A stretch of 7,474 nt of DNA, taken from JAAOZN01 sp964421575 (lineage in GTDB: Archaea > Thermoproteota > Nitrososphaeria > Nitrososphaerales > JAAOZN01). Positions 6,205 to 7,474 of the stretch are shown here, in pieces (position 1 is the stretch's first letter; each line of letters starts with the position of its first letter). Both the position numbers and the translations under genes were made by a program. The notes beneath the pieces are model-generated. The model was not told where the DNA came from, ran no database searches, and was given only the letters and a program-made list of their open reading frames with translations. Where the stretch lies: positions 1 to 7,474 of the forward strand of contig CAYQXI010000060.1 of the NCBI GenBank assembly GCA_964421575.1. The letters run 5' to 3'.

Positions 6205-6387
6205 TACATTGATGCTTTTTGCGAAGGGTTCCGAAAAGTGTATTGGCAAAGCACCACACAGACTTTTAGCTTAGAAAAGCTAAAGGAAATAAAAGAAAGC
6301 GATTCCACCGAGGATCATAGCGAAATACGTAGTTGAGTAACAGCGGCTACTTTTCGTAAACTGAGTGTGAGAGGACGAATAATGTAA
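6205..6387 (+). pseudogene. Possible decayed coding region, broken by a TGA
   Basis: One plus-strand frame reads naturally as protein: AFCEGFRKVYWQSTTQ at 6214-6261, then TFSLEKLKEIKESDSTED, then HSEIRS up to a TGA at 6334-6336. It continues after that stop as VTAATFRKLSVRGRIM to a TAA at 6385-6387. There is no plausible start codon; TAA at 6202-6204 closes the frame upstream. The mix of aromatic, basic and acidic residues looks protein-like, and the second half resembles a short basic helix. I do not recognise a family. It may be the remains of an element gene, such as an integrase or regulator, but a chance open frame of about 60 codons is quite possible. Confidence 0.25.
6263..6286. repeat. 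Inverted repeat, 10-bp stem with AGAA loop
   Basis: CTTTTAGCTT (6263-6272) pairs with AAGCTAAAGG (6277-6286) through ten base pairs, one of them G-T, around the tetraloop AGAA. It is the clearest hairpin in the window. It is not followed by a T-run on the plus strand; read on the minus strand it is followed by a short pyrimidine stretch. It could be an RNA structure, an operator or a relic. Confidence 0.5.
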
Positions 6388-6414
6388 GTGCCCCTCTTTG
6401 TAAGGATGGGAAAG

Positions 6415-6422
6415 TTTAAAAG
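6415..6422 (+). promoter_or_regulatory. TATA box for the protease gene
   Basis: TTTAAAAG is preceded by the purine-rich GGGAAAG (6408-6414), a plausible BRE. Transcription would start near 6444, leaving a leader of about 40 nt before the ATG at 6484. The leader contains AGGT at 6464-6467, which is better placed for an ATG at 6474 than for the protease start. Confidence 0.5.
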
Positions 6423-6473
6423 TGTATGAGCTGTAAGAGCTAGCTAGTAAGCCTTAATAGGTTAGGTAATAAG

Positions 6474-6503
6474 ATGAGCTTAAATGTCGTCTTTCGAGTT
6501 TAA
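6474..6503 (+). other. Short upstream ORF overlapping the protease start
   Basis: ATG 6474 opens a nine-codon frame (MSLNVVFRV) that ends at TAA 6501-6503, inside the first codons of the protease and in a different frame. AGGT at 6464-6467 stands 6 nt before this ATG, a good ribosome-binding distance, but 16 nt before the protease ATG. It may act as a leader peptide coupling translation, or be accidental. Confidence 0.25.
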
Positions 6504-7287
6504 ATTGCGTGGAATAGAGAAACTCCCTCTGACTATAAAGAAGGTCAAGGATAGCGTGTGCACGATAGTGGCTTATAATGATCATCATATAGTTAAAAAT
6601 CTCAGCTTTGATGAATTATCAACATACCTACCAATATTATATTCATTTCAAGCTGTTAACAAGGGAACAGGTTTCTTAACCACCTCAGGGTACGTAGTTA
6701 CCGCCTTTCATGTAATAGAAGGGTATTCTGAGATTTTTGCCATTACTCCTTCCAACAAGAGAATCAAGTTAACCCTCCAAAAAAGGGATAAAAGATATGA
6801 TCTAGCACTTCTTAAACCTGAAGAAAGATGGTGTGATGGGCTTGAACTCCAATCAGCAGCTGAACCACAATTAGGACGTTTAGTTTTCACCTTAGGTTAC
6901 CCTTTGAGCTACCAAGGCGGTGATCCTGTCTTGAGTGTTGGTTTCTTATCGAATGTGGTTTTTGACGGAGGTGTGGAAAACTTGGTTGTAAACGCGTCAT
7001 TTAATGTAGGGAATTCTGGAGGCCCCTTACTGAATGAAGATTGTTTATTCTTAGGCGTGGTAAGGGCTAAAGGGGTGATAATGGATCCTCTACTTGGACT
7101 TGCCGATAAAATTATGGAGAAACCACCTGTTGAGATAGTGTACAGTGCTGTTAAGATCGGTGAATTAGAGGTAAAAATTACTTTAAGCATGGTCATAAAA
7201 ACTTTGATTAAATGGATTGCAAACAATATCCAAACCAATATTGGAATCGCCATCCCCGGTAAATATGTAAGGGAGATACTTGAATAA
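6484..7287 (+). CDS. Cytoplasmic trypsin-like serine protease (S1 / HtrA-like fold)
   Basis: The 267-aa product is a chymotrypsin-fold peptidase with a complete catalytic triad. H76 lies in VVTAFHVIEGY, D106 in KRYDLALLKP and S178 in VGNSGGPLLN. The usual GTGF precedes the His at 61-64. Residues 1-60 form an N-terminal extension with a first beta strand (VKDSVCTIVA) and no signal peptide or membrane anchor, so the enzyme should stay inside the cell. There is no PDZ domain, unlike typical HtrA/DegP. Residues 195-250 form a helix-rich insert before the final strand (IGIAIPGKYVREILE), which closes the fold. The codons are clearly more AT-rich than those of the genes before 5990. It stands alone behind its own TATA box, next to the tRNA-end fragment. 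Protease fold certain; the target is unknown. Cargo or defence roles are possible but nothing here proves them. Confidence 0.88.
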   Translation: MSSFEFKLRGIEKLPLTIKKVKDSVCTIVAYNDHHIVKNLSFDELSTYLPILYSFQAVNKGTGFLTTSGYVVTAFHVIEGYSEIFAITPSNKRIKLTLQKRDKRYDLALLKPEERWCDGLELQSAAEPQLGRLVFTLGYPLSYQGGDPVLSVGFLSNVVFDGGVENLVVNASFNVGNSGGPLLNEDCLFLGVVRAKGVIMDPLLGLADKIMEKPPVEIVYSAVKIGELEVKITLSMVIKTLIKWIANNIQTNIGIAIPGKYVREILE

Positions 7288-7307
7288 AGGTAGGTTTTTG
7301 TCTACCT
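7288..7307 (+). terminator. Hairpin with T-run after the protease gene
   Basis: AGGTAG (7288-7293) pairs with CTACCT (7302-7307), and the loop carries TTTTT at 7295-7299. It begins directly after the protease stop codon. An archaeal terminator would rely on the T-run rather than the stem, so this is plausible but unproven. Confidence 0.45.
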
Positions 7308-7355
7308 CACTACTGCCACAAGCGTTTTGGTAATCTTTTCTAAAAGTTCTTTCGC

Positions 7356-7474
7356 CTATCTTCTGCGATTCGAATCCAGAGGATATACTGAGTTTGTAGA
7401 GCGTAGGTAATCGCTTGGGTATTTGAAAACTAACCCAGAAGTAGATTGTGAAAACCCTAAAAACAAATTTTTGG
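7356..7474 (-). CDS. Possible 3' end of a minus-strand gene, cut by the window edge
   Basis: Reading leftward from 7472, one frame gives 38 residues that look protein-like, including SGLVFKYPSDYLRSTNS followed by VYPLDSNRRR. It then reaches TAG at 7358-7356. Past this amber the same frame continues as AKELLEKITKTLVAVVR to a second TAG at 7304-7302, inside the hairpin after the protease gene. If real, the gene converges on the protease. A second minus-strand frame is also open here, which weakens the call. I do not recognise a family, and the stretch is too short to be sure it is coding. Confidence 0.25.
   Translation of the reverse strand, partial: KNLFLGFSQSTSGLVFKYPSDYLRSTNSVYPLDSNRRR

Larger units (their letters stand above)
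6122..6483. other. Non-coding stretch between the ORF remnant and the protease gene
   Basis: This interval has no intact gene longer than about 45 codons. It holds a broken plus-strand reading frame (6205-6387), a strong hairpin (6263-6286), and a TATA box with leader for the protease gene (6415 onward). A 31-codon ATG frame at 6179-6274 has no ribosome-binding site that I can see. Base composition is AT-rich compared with the genes before 5990. I see no tRNA, rRNA or CRISPR repeats. Confidence 0.6.

Noticed and set aside
6179..6274. A 31-codon ATG reading frame
   Set aside because: There is no ribosome-binding site, no recognisable domain, and its end lies in the hairpin stem.
6909..7253. 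A 114-codon minus-strand frame inside the protease gene
   Set aside because: It is antisense to the catalytic Ser region of an intact protease and is a shadow of it.
7365..7380. GATTCGAATCC resembling a tRNA T-loop
   Set aside because: No T-stem partner or acceptor strand fits on either side; the bases are better described as a palindrome.
7195..7474. A second open minus-strand frame from the window end into the protease gene
   Set aside because: It has no start in the window, overlaps the protease C-terminus antisense, and its residues look less protein-like than the neighbouring frame.
1..7474. CRISPR array or insertion sequence
   Set aside because: No regularly spaced direct repeats, no terminal inverted repeats with a transposase, and no Cas-like protein are present.

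Overview
The window looks like chromosomal DNA of a thermophilic archaeon. It carries archaeal-type endonuclease Q, an archaeal-type TrmI tRNA methyltransferase, a stand-alone TRAM-domain protein, TATA-like boxes of the TTTAAATA kind, many TTG/GTG starts, and codon use rich in AGG/AGA/ATA. A lineage in the TACK group would fit, but I cannot fix the phylum from sequence alone.

Layout. (1) 44-1303 (+): endonuclease Q, a DNA repair nuclease for deaminated bases. It meets a minus-strand gene tail to tail, and the two stop codons overlap. (2) 1300-2698 (-): trmI followed by a polytopic membrane protein of unknown function, overlapping by 14 nt. (3) 2702-2773: a short divergent promoter region with one near-symmetric TATA element that could serve both trmI and the TRAM gene. 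(4) 2774-3031 (+): a TRAM-domain RNA-binding protein. (5) 3041-5022 (-): a compact moaC-moaB-thiL operon (molybdenum/tungsten cofactor steps plus thiamine-phosphate kinase), with a TGA/TTG overlap at one junction and a 3-nt gap at the other. (6) 5136-5990 (+): a metallo-beta-lactamase-fold hydrolase of the dihydropterin-related COG1237 type, divergent from moaC. All of this is dense, house-keeping-like sequence of moderate GC.

The character changes at about 5991. Four bases after the hydrolase stop codon lies a 22-nt piece that reads, on the minus strand, as the 3' end of a tRNA (T-loop, T-stem 3' strand, acceptor strand, discriminator A, CCA) with no tRNA body attached. This is what one boundary of an element integrated into a tRNA gene looks like. 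From there to the window end the DNA is visibly more AT-rich. It contains a 42-codon reading frame starting in the tRNA piece, about 360 bp of broken reading frames with a strong hairpin, a cytoplasmic trypsin-like serine protease with an intact His-Asp-Ser triad and its own TATA box, and the end of a possible minus-strand gene with an in-frame amber codon. I read this as the edge of a decayed integrated element or genomic island. That is inference; the far att copy and an integrase gene are not visible here.
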